A stretch of 64,000 nucleotides of DNA from Demequina pelophila (GTDB taxonomy: Bacteria > Actinomycetota > Actinomycetes > Actinomycetales > Demequinaceae): the NCBI RefSeq assembly GCF_000971175.1, contig NZ_BBLY01000005.1, positions 124,001-188,000 of the forward strand. The letters run 5' to 3'. This document shows, one piece after another, positions 34,901 through 41,751 of this stretch. Under the pieces are notes generated by a model. It saw only the letters and a list, made by a program, of their open reading frames with translations. It ran no database searches and was not told the origin of the DNA. A program made the translations under genes and the position numbers. Every line of letters begins with the position of its first letter. Within the stretch, counting starts at the first letter, position 1.

Positions 34901-35069
34901 CGGCGGCCACCGTGGTGCGGCCGGAGCCGGCGGGACCCACGATCACGACGTGGCCCGCGTGGCCGGGCGAGCCGGGGCGCAGCGCGGCCTCGACGGCGGC
35001 GTGCTGGTGCGCGTCGAGGGTGGGGACGGCGTCGGCGCCGCGCGGCGGTCGCAGGGTGAGCCCGGTCAT
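31908..35069 (-). CDS. adnA: Helicase-nuclease subunit AdnA (iron-sulfur)
   Basis: A 1053-residue partner of AdnB. The N-terminal motor has a changed Walker A, IVGPAGSGRTT (Arg replaces Lys at about residue 51), and Walker B VIVDDAQDLT. The C-terminal nuclease is of the iron-sulfur type: Cys in LETCPLRW, three Cys in ERCGSCPVRRSCPAW, and catalytic residues in ISGSADRVEI, IVDLKTG and QLAMYQLA. The Arg predicts a weak motor, in line with reports that AdnB powers translocation. A TGGGAT hexamer lies 6 nt before the ATG. First gene of an adnAB operon. Confidence 0.93.
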   Translation of the reverse strand: MTGLTLRPPRGADAVPTLDAHQHAAVEAALRPGSPGHAGHVVIVGPAGSGRTTVAAAVAVEAARRGTDVSRLLVLAATRDAAARLRDRVSLLLDRPVGAPVVRTAASAAHAVLAARAAAAGDPPPVLVTGAEQDQILRELLAGHARGIGARPDWAGVIPEDATRLPGFRAELRDLLMRASEAGLAPDDLAALGRDVGRPEWAAAAVVMAEYDEQLLWRALTPDQGARYDPAVVVAQAAAALRAGDAPAPPWDLVIVDDAQDLTAAGRSLLEALAARGARLVLLGNADQSVQGYRGAMPTILADAVGPGWLGATLVRLGPGHRQSGALASVTAATVGRIGVLGEGSARTAVEPVPAAGEVRILTAAHRHAHSRAVAAELRAARHGDGTGPQTPWGSMAVIARSTGRLRELRADLAAMDIPCETLGEGTALHREPAIAPLLTMMRRAAAVARGEAEPWEEDAAAELLGSRLIGLDPVALRRLRRALVRQERLEEGHRSSGELLTAALDDATLWAGLATPEARAAARATRAIAAGAAAAALPDATPGAIGWAVWEALGVAEAWRAAALAGSARDDADLDAVIALLKAAQFYAERMPGSSVTSFIEHLEGQEFAVDSLGARARALDTVSFATPAGAAGREWDVVVVAGLEEGVWPDLRLRDSVLGAQHLADVLAGRAERAPIPEAGRAAAARSARRAVLDDETRAFAVAASRARRRLILTCVDGDDERPSRFLAWAGAAAQVSAERADAAPPVADLRAAVAAVRAEAAALPAADRDGHARLLARLTRLEIAGADPDDWHGVPGPSTEVGMWDEDMRIRVSPSRLESLETCPLRWALESVGGQAASSEKQSLGTLVHEIAAELPAGTHDQLAAALDARWSEMGGGGTWPDLLLRERADGMIRRLAGYVASVHCDEVRVEEGFGVEVGRAYISGSADRVEIAGGEARIVDLKTGTAVSKDAAQEHAQLAMYQLAAAHGAFRGVDGASGASLVYVGGATQGASPRDQDPIDVEKETVRLADAVDQMARATFRAQTNERCGSCPVRRSCPAWPSGRQVTDG

Positions 35070-35104
35070 GGGTCCATCCCACCAGACCCCTCCGACATCG
35101 CGGC

Positions 35105-36076
35105 TCAGGCGGCGGGGGACGCCTCGGGCGAGGCGGAGTCCGCGTCGGCGGCCGGCGACGGCTCGGGCGACGCGCCCTCGACGGGCGCCGGCTCGGCCGC
35201 GTCGGGGAAGGGCCACGGGTTCGGCTCGCAGGCCTCCGGCAGCGCGCGCTGGTCCGCCATCACGTCCGCACGCCCGGACTCGCACGCCACCGCATCGTGC
35301 CCCAGCGTGAATCCCACGCCGTGCCCGAGCAGGTAGCGGCGCGCGCCGTCGCGGTCCTCGCCGTAGCCGTCGAGGCCGCGCGCCCAGTCCTCGACGCTCA
35401 CGGGCACGACGCCGCGCTCGGCGCAGCCCAGGGTGGCGCTCGGGGAGGCGGCCGGCTCCGCCGACGGCGAGGCGGCCGGCGAGGGCTCCACATCCAGGGA
35501 CGATGCGCCGATCGCGCCCTCGTCGGGGCACAGGATGGCCGCGGCGACGGGGCTCGCGAGGACGATGCGCACGTCCGGAACGCCGTCGGTCAGCACGAAC
35601 TGCTGGCGCCCCTCTGCGCCCCAGCCGCGGTGGTCGTTGAGGGTGTCGAGCACGTACTGCGCGAGCACCTCGGGGTTGATCGCGAGCCCGTCCTCGACGT
35701 CGACGCGCACGAACTTCACCGGCCCGGCGCCCTCGCGCTCCTCGGAGTCGACCAGCGCCGCGGTGAACGTGCCCTCGCCCGCCTCGGGCACCGTGAGCGA
35801 GCGCAGGCCGGCGGCGCGGTCCGCATCGTCCAGCGTCCGCTCGATGGGCTCGATCGGGTCGATCGACACGTCCGGCGTGGGGCGCGGCTCGGGCGTCGGC
35901 GACGCGGACGCCTCCGGCTCGGCGGTCCACGCGTGATAGAGGTCGGGGACGAACCCGGTCGCCCAGCCCGCGCCGATCCCCGCGGCGAAGGCCGCGACGA
36001 CCACGAGTGCGGAGATCCACAGCGGCGGCAGGGCGATTCCCCTGCCCGCGAACACACCGGTGGACCTCTGACGCAC
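35105..36076 (-). CDS. DUF3152 protein with a degenerate zincin motif
   Basis: A 323-residue protein with one N-terminal membrane anchor (about 14-38) and an acidic/Pro-Ser-rich segment. A DUF3152 domain covers about 75-310 (M. tuberculosis Rv3207c-like). Family members carry an HExxHxxGH-type zincin motif. Here the segment reads GHGVGFTLGH: the first and third His remain, but the catalytic Glu is Gly and the middle His is Phe. This suggests loss of peptidase activity. A low-complexity insert and a Ser/Ala/acidic tail flank the domain. GTG at 36076 is 6 nt after TATCCT; ATG at 36082 and 36106 are alternatives. Confidence 0.82.
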   Translation of the reverse strand: MRQRSTGVFAGRGIALPPLWISALVVVAAFAAGIGAGWATGFVPDLYHAWTAEPEASASPTPEPRPTPDVSIDPIEPIERTLDDADRAAGLRSLTVPEAGEGTFTAALVDSEEREGAGPVKFVRVDVEDGLAINPEVLAQYVLDTLNDHRGWGAEGRQQFVLTDGVPDVRIVLASPVAAAILCPDEGAIGASSLDVEPSPAASPSAEPAASPSATLGCAERGVVPVSVEDWARGLDGYGEDRDGARRYLLGHGVGFTLGHDAVACESGRADVMADQRALPEACEPNPWPFPDAAEPAPVEGASPEPSPAADADSASPEASPAA

Positions 36077-36081
36077 CGCCA

Positions 36082-36088
36082 TAGGATA
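36082..36088. promoter_or_regulatory. Overlapping divergent -10 boxes for DUF3152 and DUF3107
   Basis: On the minus strand TATCCT (36083-36088) is 6 nt before the GTG at 36076. On the plus strand TAGGAT (36082-36087) is 39 nt before the ATG at 36127. The two boxes occupy the same bases, so the two promoters would exclude each other. Confidence 0.4.
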
Positions 36089-36126
36089 GTGCCGACGAAC
36101 AGGCATCGAACGCCAGGGAGGCGACC

Positions 36127-36351
36127 ATGGAAGTCCGGATCGGCGTGCAGCACGTGTCTCGGGAGATCTCGATCGACACGGACATGACCTCCGATGAGGT
36201 CGCCGCCGCGGTCGCCAAGGCCGCCGCCGACCAGGGCGGCACGCTCGAGCTCACCGACGCCAAGGGCCGCCGCGTCATCATCCCGGCGGCGTCGCTCGGC
36301 TACGTGGACATCGGCGAGGAGGCGCGTCACCGCGTCGGCTTCGGGGCCTGA
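36127..36351 (+). CDS. DUF3107 small protein
   Basis: A 74-residue soluble protein (EVRIGVQHVSREISI, GRRVIIPAASLGYVDIG) matching DUF3107, known as the TB9.4 antigen (Rv3208A) in M. tuberculosis. Its function is not known. The ATG is preceded by AGGGAGG. It is divergent from DUF3152 and upstream of the DEAD-box helicase, the same neighbourhood as in mycobacteria. Confidence 0.92.
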   Translation: MEVRIGVQHVSREISIDTDMTSDEVAAAVAKAAADQGGTLELTDAKGRRVIIPAASLGYVDIGEEARHRVGFGA

Positions 36352-36420
36352 CCCCGGCCACCCCTCCCCCGGGACGATGCATCGGCCAGGGGCCCCTTTC
36401 GCGCGCCACCGTTGCGCCGG

Positions 36421-36426
36421 TACAAT
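36421..36426 (+). promoter_or_regulatory. -10 box (TACAAT) of the DEAD-box helicase
   Basis: TACAAT is the best -10 match in the 36352-36570 gap and gives a start near 36433. No convincing -35 box is at 16-18 bp. Confidence 0.5.
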
Positions 36427-36432
36427 GGGCTC

Positions 36433-36570
36433 CGACCTGGGCTGACCGGTCGTCATGTGAGAGCCTCCGGCGGACGCCGCCGGGGACGCGGCCGGGGCCG
36501 CGCTACGGATGATTCGCGATCGGCTGCCCGCCGCATCGGCGCCGGACGCGCCCCCACAGCTCGGAGCACC
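36433..36570 (+). other. Long structured 5' leader of the DEAD-box helicase
   Basis: About 138 nt of GC-rich leader with small hairpins (GGCGGACGCCGCC, GCGGCCGGGGCCGC) in a genome where most genes look leaderless. Long leaders on RNA helicase genes often mediate cold or self regulation; a role here is inference. Confidence 0.35.
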
Positions 36571-38367
36571 ATGACCGACACGCACGCCACTGTGCAGGCC
36601 CAAGACACCACCTTCGCGGACTACGACGTCGACCACCGCATCGTCGACGCCCTCGCCGAGAAGGGCATCGTCTCCCCCTTCCCCATCCAGGCCATGACCC
36701 TGCCGGTCGCCCTGTCCGGCCACGACATCATCGGCCAGGCCAAGACCGGCACCGGCAAGACGCTGGGCTTCGGCATCCCGGCGCTGCAGCGCACCGCCGC
36801 CCCCGGCGAGGACGCCTACGAGACGCTCGGCGACGCGAAGGGCAAGCCGCAGGCGCTCATCGTCGCGCCGACCCGCGAGCTCGCGGTCCAGGTGGCCGGC
36901 GACCTCGAGACCGCGTCGCGCAAGCGCTCCGTGCGCATCGTCCAGATCTACGGCGGCCGCGCGTACGAGCCCCAGATCGAGGCCCTGCAGAAGGGCGTCG
37001 ACGTGGTCGTGGGCACCCCCGGCCGCATGATCGACCTGCTCAACCAGGGCCACCTGGACCTGCGCTTCATCAAGACCGTGGTGCTCGACGAGGCCGACGA
37101 GATGCTCGACCTGGGCTTCCTCCCCGACGTCGAGAAGCTGCTCGCCGCGACCCCCGCGTCGCGCCACACCATGCTGTTCTCCGCGACCATGCCGGGCGCC
37201 GTCGTGGCGCTCGCGCGTCGCTACATGACGCAGCCCACCCACATCCGCGCCGCGGACCCGGACGACGACGGCGCCACCGTCAAGGCCATCAAGCAGGTGG
37301 TCTACCGGGCGCACGCGCTCGACAAGGTCGAGGTCCTCGCCCGCATGATGCAGGCCAACGGCCGCGGCCTCACCGTGGTGTTCGCGCGCACCAAGCGCAC
37401 GGCCGCCAAGGTGTCGGACGAGCTGCGCGAGCGCGGCTTCGCCGCCGGCGCGATCCACGGCGACCTGGGCCAGGGCGCGCGCGAGCAGGCGCTGCGCGCG
37501 TTCCGCTCGGGCAAGATCGACATCCTGGTGGCGACCGACGTCGCGGCCCGCGGCATCGACGTCGACGACGTCACCCACGTGGTCAACTACCAGTGCCCCG
37601 AGGACGAGAAGACGTACCTCCACCGCATCGGCCGCACGGGCCGCGCGGGCAAGACCGGCACCGCCGTGACGTTCGTCGACTGGGACGACATTCCGCGCTG
37701 GTCGCTCATCGACAAGGCGCTGGACCTGGGCTACCCCGAGCCGCAGGAGACCTACTCGACGTCGCCGCACCTGTACGACGACCTCGACATCCCCGAGGGC
37801 ACCAAGGGCCGCCTGCCCCGGGACAAGCGCACCCGCGCGGGCCTCGAGGCGGAGACCGTCGAGGACCTGGGCGAGACCGGCAAGCGCGCCGGCGGCGCGG
37901 GCGGCTCGCGTGACGGCGGCCGCGGCGAGGGCCGCGGCGGTCGTGGCGGCCGTTCGGGCGGCCGGGGCGGTCGCTCCGGTGGTCGCGACGGTGGCCGGGA
38001 TGGTGGGCGTGAGGGTGGCCGTGACGGCCGTCCCGAGGGCGAGCGCCGCTCGGACGCCGGGTCCGGCGAGGGCTCGGGCTCGGGCGAGGGCCGGTCCGGC
38101 CGGTCGCGCAACCGCCGCCGTCGCGGCGGTGCGGGCTCCGGCGAGGGTGCGGGCGAAACGCGCACCGAGAGCGCGCGCGCCGCGGTGACCGATGCGCTGG
38201 CCGGCGAGGGCTCCGGCCCCGCCGACGCGGGCGCTCCCCGCGCCGAGGGCGAGTCCAAGCCGCGCCGCAACCGCAGCCGTCGCCGCCGTCGTGGCGGGTC
38301 CGGCCAGGGCGAGGGTGCCGGCTCCACCGAGGCCGCGGCTCCGCAGGCGGCTCCCGCGGCCGAGTAG
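36571..38367 (+). CDS. DEAD-box ATP-dependent RNA helicase (RhlE/CsdA-like)
   Basis: A 598-residue RNA helicase. Q motif FPIQ, motif I AKTGTGKT, Ia PTRELA, II VLDEADEMLDLGF, III SAT, and motif VI HRIGRTGRAGKTG are intact in residues 1-380. After about residue 440 the protein is low-complexity, first Gly/Arg-rich (RGGRGGRSGGR-like) and then Gly/Ser/Glu and Arg/Lys blocks, a tail that usually gives nonspecific RNA binding. ATG with GGAG upstream and a long leader. A strong terminator follows. Confidence 0.95.
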   Translation: MTDTHATVQAQDTTFADYDVDHRIVDALAEKGIVSPFPIQAMTLPVALSGHDIIGQAKTGTGKTLGFGIPALQRTAAPGEDAYETLGDAKGKPQALIVAPTRELAVQVAGDLETASRKRSVRIVQIYGGRAYEPQIEALQKGVDVVVGTPGRMIDLLNQGHLDLRFIKTVVLDEADEMLDLGFLPDVEKLLAATPASRHTMLFSATMPGAVVALARRYMTQPTHIRAADPDDDGATVKAIKQVVYRAHALDKVEVLARMMQANGRGLTVVFARTKRTAAKVSDELRERGFAAGAIHGDLGQGAREQALRAFRSGKIDILVATDVAARGIDVDDVTHVVNYQCPEDEKTYLHRIGRTGRAGKTGTAVTFVDWDDIPRWSLIDKALDLGYPEPQETYSTSPHLYDDLDIPEGTKGRLPRDKRTRAGLEAETVEDLGETGKRAGGAGGSRDGGRGEGRGGRGGRSGGRGGRSGGRDGGRDGGREGGRDGRPEGERRSDAGSGEGSGSGEGRSGRSRNRRRRGGAGSGEGAGETRTESARAAVTDALAGEGSGPADAGAPRAEGESKPRRNRSRRRRRGGSGQGEGAGSTEAAAPQAAPAAE

Positions 38368-38387
38368 CCGCAACCGCATCAGCAGTC

Positions 38388-38425
38388 GCCAAGGGGCGGC
38401 GAGGGAGACCTCGCCGCCCCTTGGC
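38388..38425 (+). terminator. Terminator of the DEAD-box helicase gene
   Basis: 17-bp perfect stem (38388-38404 with 38409-38425) and GAGA loop, 20 nt after the stop. Confidence 0.85.
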
Positions 38426-38507
38426 ATGTGTGCAGAGCCTCTCCACGCGTGCCGGCCCCGCTCTCGCCTCCCCACGCGTGCCGGACCCGTTTCACGTCCC
38501 CACGCCT

Positions 38508-38646
38508 GTCCGGGACACTGAGGACCGCTCATTGGGCGCCGCTGCTCGCTGCGGGACACTCAGGACCGGTGGCGCGGCGACGCGGCGGTCCTCACGGTCC
38601 CGCAGCAACCACACAGCCCGATTCAGCGGTCCCTACTGTCCCGGAC
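38508..38646. repeat. Palindromic intergenic element, family A copy 2
   Basis: Same forward-forward-reverse-reverse layout and same 139-bp length as the copy at 17205. Units are at 38508-38528, 38550-38569, 38585-38604 and 38626-38646, followed by CGCAGGGGCGGGG as in copy 1. It is preceded by short repeats of CACGCGTGCCGG. The remaining part of the 38426-38702 gap shows no gene. Confidence 0.8.
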
Positions 38647-38702
38647 CGCAGGGGCGGGGCGGCCGAGCAGGTGCGCCCGCCCAGACGCGCAACCCAGCGC
38701 GG

Positions 38703-39527
38703 CTACCCCCGCTGGCGCTCGAGCTCCTCGAAGGCCTCCGTCGTCGTGAGGTTCTCCCCCAGCCGGTTCGGCTTGCCCGTGCCGTGGTAGTCCGAGGAGC
38801 CGGTCGCCACCATCCCGTGCCTCTCCACCAGCGCCCGCAGCCGCGCGCGAGTGGCCTCGTCGTGGTCGCGGTGGTCCACCTCGAGCCCGGCGAGCCCGAC
38901 CTCGGCGAGCGCGTCGATCACCGAGTCGGGCACCACGCGCCCGCGCCCCTCCGCGCCCGGATGCGCGAACACGGGCACGCCCCCGGCGGCGCGGATCGCC
39001 CGCACCGCCTCGCGGACGTCGGGCGCGTAGTGATGGACAAAGTAGGGCGAGCGCGAGTGGAGCACGTCGTCGAATGCCGCCGATCGGTGAGGGAAGTGCC
39101 CCCGGGCGACCAGCGCATCGGCAATGTGCGGGCGCCCCACCGTCGACGCCGACCCTGCATGCTCGAGCACGTCCTCCCACTCCACGGGGAAGTCGGCGGC
39201 GATGCGCTCGACCATCGCGCGCGCCCGCTCCACGCGGTCGCGGCGGGTGCGCTCCATGATCGCGGCGAGCTCCGGCGCGTCCATGCGCGGCCAGTACGCG
39301 AGCATGTGCAGCGACACCCAGCGGTCCTTGGCGGAGACCTCGATGCCCGGCACGAACCGCAGTCCCAGGCGCGCGGCCTCCGCGGCGGCCTCGTCCCAGC
39401 CGTCGACCGAGTCGTGGTCGGTCAGCGCGACCACGTCCAGGCCCGCCTCCGCGGCCTCCCTCATCACCTGGGCGGGCGCGCCGTGGCCGTCCGAGACCGT
39501 CGAGTGGGTGTGCAGGTCGATGCGCAT
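38703..39527 (-). CDS. PHP-domain phosphoesterase (RNase AM / TrpH family)
   Basis: A 274-residue metal-dependent phosphoesterase. The N-terminal HTHS motif (IDLHTHSTVSDG), TDHDSVDGW, PGIEVSA, FAHPGAEGRG and C-terminal GSSDYHG supply the trinuclear metal site. E. coli homologue YciV is RNase AM, a 5'-3' exonuclease that matures rRNA 5' ends and degrades pAp; the same role is likely. ATG start 6 nt after GATACT (leaderless). Confidence 0.9.
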   Translation of the reverse strand: MRIDLHTHSTVSDGHGAPAQVMREAAEAGLDVVALTDHDSVDGWDEAAAEAARLGLRFVPGIEVSAKDRWVSLHMLAYWPRMDAPELAAIMERTRRDRVERARAMVERIAADFPVEWEDVLEHAGSASTVGRPHIADALVARGHFPHRSAAFDDVLHSRSPYFVHHYAPDVREAVRAIRAAGGVPVFAHPGAEGRGRVVPDSVIDALAEVGLAGLEVDHRDHDEATRARLRALVERHGMVATGSSDYHGTGKPNRLGENLTTTEAFEELERQRG

Positions 39528-39533
39528 CGCCCC

Positions 39534-39539
39534 AGTATC
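39534..39539 (-). promoter_or_regulatory. -10 box (GATACT) of the PHP gene
   Basis: GATACT, 6-nt spacer, ATG at 39527; leaderless arrangement. Confidence 0.5.
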
Positions 39540-39641
39540 GCGCGCGGATCCCGCCCGGGGCACGGGCCGGGTGCGCGCGACACCGTGCAGGTGCGCCGCG
39601 GCACCGTCCGTGAGAGCCTGCCATCCGGGGGAGGTGGCGCG

Positions 39642-40037
39642 ATGGACGCGATCGAGGTGGTGGCCTGGGCGACGGCGGCGGGGCTCGCGGTGGTGGCTCT
39701 GTTCCAGGTGGCGCTCGCCGCCGGCGCCCCCTGGGGCGACTTCGCGTGGTCGGGGCGCCAGCCCGGCCGGCTGCCCGCCACGCTGCGCGTCGCGAGCGCC
39801 GTCTCCGCGCCGGTGCTGCTGGGCATGGCGGCGGTGGTGCTCCTGCGCGCCGGGGTCTGGGGCGAGGGGGACTCGACCTGGGTGACGGTCGTGGCCTGGG
39901 TGGTCGCCGCGATGCTGACCCTGTCCGCGCTCGGCAACCTCGCGAGCCGCAGCCCGCGGGAGCGCGCCGTCTTCGGCCCGCTGTCGCTCCTCATCGCGAT
40001 CGGCGCGATCGTCGTCGCGATCGCCGGCCCCGCCTGA
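39642..40037 (+). CDS. Small four-helix membrane protein, unknown function
   Basis: A 131-residue membrane protein with four predicted helices (about 5-28, 50-72, 80-102, 110-130). GGGGGAGG lies before the ATG. It contains WGDFAWSGRQPGRLP between helices 1 and 2, a loop found in similar actinobacterial membrane proteins without a name. The 40038-40147 gap after it has CTCGTCCGAGCC/CCCGCCTGAGCC repeats. Confidence 0.75.
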   Translation: MDAIEVVAWATAAGLAVVALFQVALAAGAPWGDFAWSGRQPGRLPATLRVASAVSAPVLLGMAAVVLLRAGVWGEGDSTWVTVVAWVVAAMLTLSALGNLASRSPRERAVFGPLSLLIAIGAIVVAIAGPA

Positions 40038-40134
40038 GCCTCGTCCGAGCCCCGCCTGAGCCCCGCCTGCGCCTCGTCCGAGCCGCACCGCACCGCTCAC
40101 GCACCGCGGTCCGCTCGCCCGTCGCACCCCGTGG

Positions 40135-40140
40135 GAGAAT
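40135..40140 (+). promoter_or_regulatory. -10 box (GAGAAT) of the aminopeptidase P gene
   Basis: GAGAAT, 7-nt spacer, GTG at 40148; leaderless arrangement. Confidence 0.45.
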
Positions 40141-40147
40141 TCAGCGC

Positions 40148-41512
40148 GTGAACGACAAGGACGACACCAACAAGGCACGCACCACCCGACCGGGCTCGCA
40201 GGAGTTCAAGGACTTCATCGCCGGGCACTGGGCCGAGCGCGAGGACCTCCACACCACCCGCATCGCCGCGGCTCCCTACGCCGCCGACCGCCGCGCCCGC
40301 CTCAGCGCGCGCTTCCCGGGCGAGCGCATCGTCGTCCCGGCCGGCGACCTCAAGGTCCGCTCGAACGACACGGACTACCGCTTCCGTCCGTCGACGGACT
40401 TCACCTACCTCACCGGCCTGGGCATCGACCACGAGCCCGGCGCGATCCTCGTCATGGAGCCGCGCGAGGGCGAGGGCCACGACGCGACGCTCTACCTGGT
40501 CCCCCCGGCCACCGCGGGCGACGAGGGCTTCTACGCCGATGCGCGGTCCGGCGAGTTCTGGATCGGTCGCCGTCCCGGCCTGGCCGACTTCGAGGCCATG
40601 ACCGGCATCGCGACCCGGCCCCTGGCCGAGCTGCCCGAGATCCGCCTCGCGGCGCACCCCCGCAAGAAGGTGCGCGTCGCGCTGGCGGAGATGCGCTTCG
40701 TCAAGGACGAGTACGAGATCCAGCAGCTGCGCGACGCGGTCGACGCCACCATCGACGGGTTCGAGCGCGTCATCGGCGAGCTGCCCCGCGCCGTCGCCCA
40801 CAAGCGCGGCGAGCGAGTCGTCGAGGCCACCTTCGACGGCCACGCCCGCGAGGAGGGCAACGCGGTGGGCTACGAGACCATCGCCGCCTCGGGCGCCCAC
40901 GCCACCACGCTGCACTGGATCCGCAACACCGGCCAGGTCCGCGAGGGCGACCTCATGCTGCTCGACGCGGGCGTCGAGGTGGAGAGCCTCTACACCGCGG
41001 ACATCACCCGCACCTTCCCCATCAACGGCGAGTACTCCCCCGTCCAGCGCAAGGTCTACGACGTGGTGCTCGAGGCCGCCGACGCCGCGTTCGCCGTCGC
41101 GAAGCCCGGCGTGCGCTTCATCGACATCCACCTCGCCGCCATGGAGGTCATCGAGAAGCGCCTCACCGAGTGGGGCATCGTCCCCGAGGCCCAGGACCCC
41201 GAGTCGAAGCTCTACCGGCGCTGGATGGTCCACTCGACCTCGCACCACCTGGGCCTCGACGTCCACGACTGCGCCGAGGCCAAGCGCGAGCTCTACCTCG
41301 AGGGCGAGCTCAAGCCGGGCATGGTCTTCACCATCGAGCCGGGCCTGTACTTCCAGGAGGGCGACCTGGCCGCCCCGGAGGAGCTGCGGGGCATCGGCAT
41401 CCGCATCGAGGACGATGTGCTGGTCACCGAGGACGGCGTCGAGAACCTCTCCGCGCGCCTGCCGCGGGAGGCCGACGCGATCGAGGAGTGGATGGCGCGC
41501 CTGCGCGGCTGA
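40148..41512 (+). CDS. pepP: Xaa-Pro aminopeptidase (aminopeptidase P)
   Basis: A 454-residue M24B metallopeptidase that removes N-terminal residues before proline. The N-terminal creatinase-like domain includes RPSTDFTYLTGL. The pita-bread domain carries the dinuclear metal ligands: Asp in LLDAGVEVES, Asp in YTADITRTFP, His in TSHHLGLDVHD, Glu in FTIEPGLYF, Glu in IRIEDDVL. Cytosolic, no signal peptide. GTG start downstream of GAGAAT. Confidence 0.95.
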   Translation: MNDKDDTNKARTTRPGSQEFKDFIAGHWAEREDLHTTRIAAAPYAADRRARLSARFPGERIVVPAGDLKVRSNDTDYRFRPSTDFTYLTGLGIDHEPGAILVMEPREGEGHDATLYLVPPATAGDEGFYADARSGEFWIGRRPGLADFEAMTGIATRPLAELPEIRLAAHPRKKVRVALAEMRFVKDEYEIQQLRDAVDATIDGFERVIGELPRAVAHKRGERVVEATFDGHAREEGNAVGYETIAASGAHATTLHWIRNTGQVREGDLMLLDAGVEVESLYTADITRTFPINGEYSPVQRKVYDVVLEAADAAFAVAKPGVRFIDIHLAAMEVIEKRLTEWGIVPEAQDPESKLYRRWMVHSTSHHLGLDVHDCAEAKRELYLEGELKPGMVFTIEPGLYFQEGDLAAPEELRGIGIRIEDDVLVTEDGVENLSARLPREADAIEEWMARLRG

Positions 41513-41527
41513 CCCCGCTCCCCGCTG

Positions 41528-41626
41528 CGGACACTCCGCACGGATTCGAGGTCGACGCGCCGGGCACGGACCCGGTTTCGCGCCGGATCTCCGGCGTGTC
41601 TCATGCCATTCCGTGCGGAGTGTCCG
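41528..41626. repeat. Intergenic inverted repeat (family A/B relative)
   Basis: Two perfect 17-bp arms, CGGACACTCCGCACGGA (41528-41544) and its reverse complement (41610-41626), enclose 65 nt. It is 15 nt after the pepP stop. The arm starts with GGACACT, like the other intergenic palindromes in the window. Confidence 0.75.
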
Positions 41627-41697
41627 GAATCCGAGGGTGGTGCATCCCACACCCCCCTCGGGACCTTCGGCCCCCCTGCCTTGAACGGGGCGAACCC

Positions 41698-41703
41698 TAC
41701 GGT
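41698..41703 (+). promoter_or_regulatory. -10 box (TACGGT) of the thioredoxin-CcdA gene
   Basis: TACGGT gives a start near 41710 and a ~40-nt leader containing GAGGAG before the ATG at 41752. Confidence 0.45.
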
Positions 41704-41751
41704 GAGGCGGGCCACTGCCGACCTGGAGGCCCCCGAAGCCGAGGAGCCCCC

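Noticed and set aside
31866-35336. A >1100-residue plus-strand frame opposite adnA
   Set aside because: Same reason: antisense of a well-conserved helicase-nuclease, low-complexity translation, no start signals.
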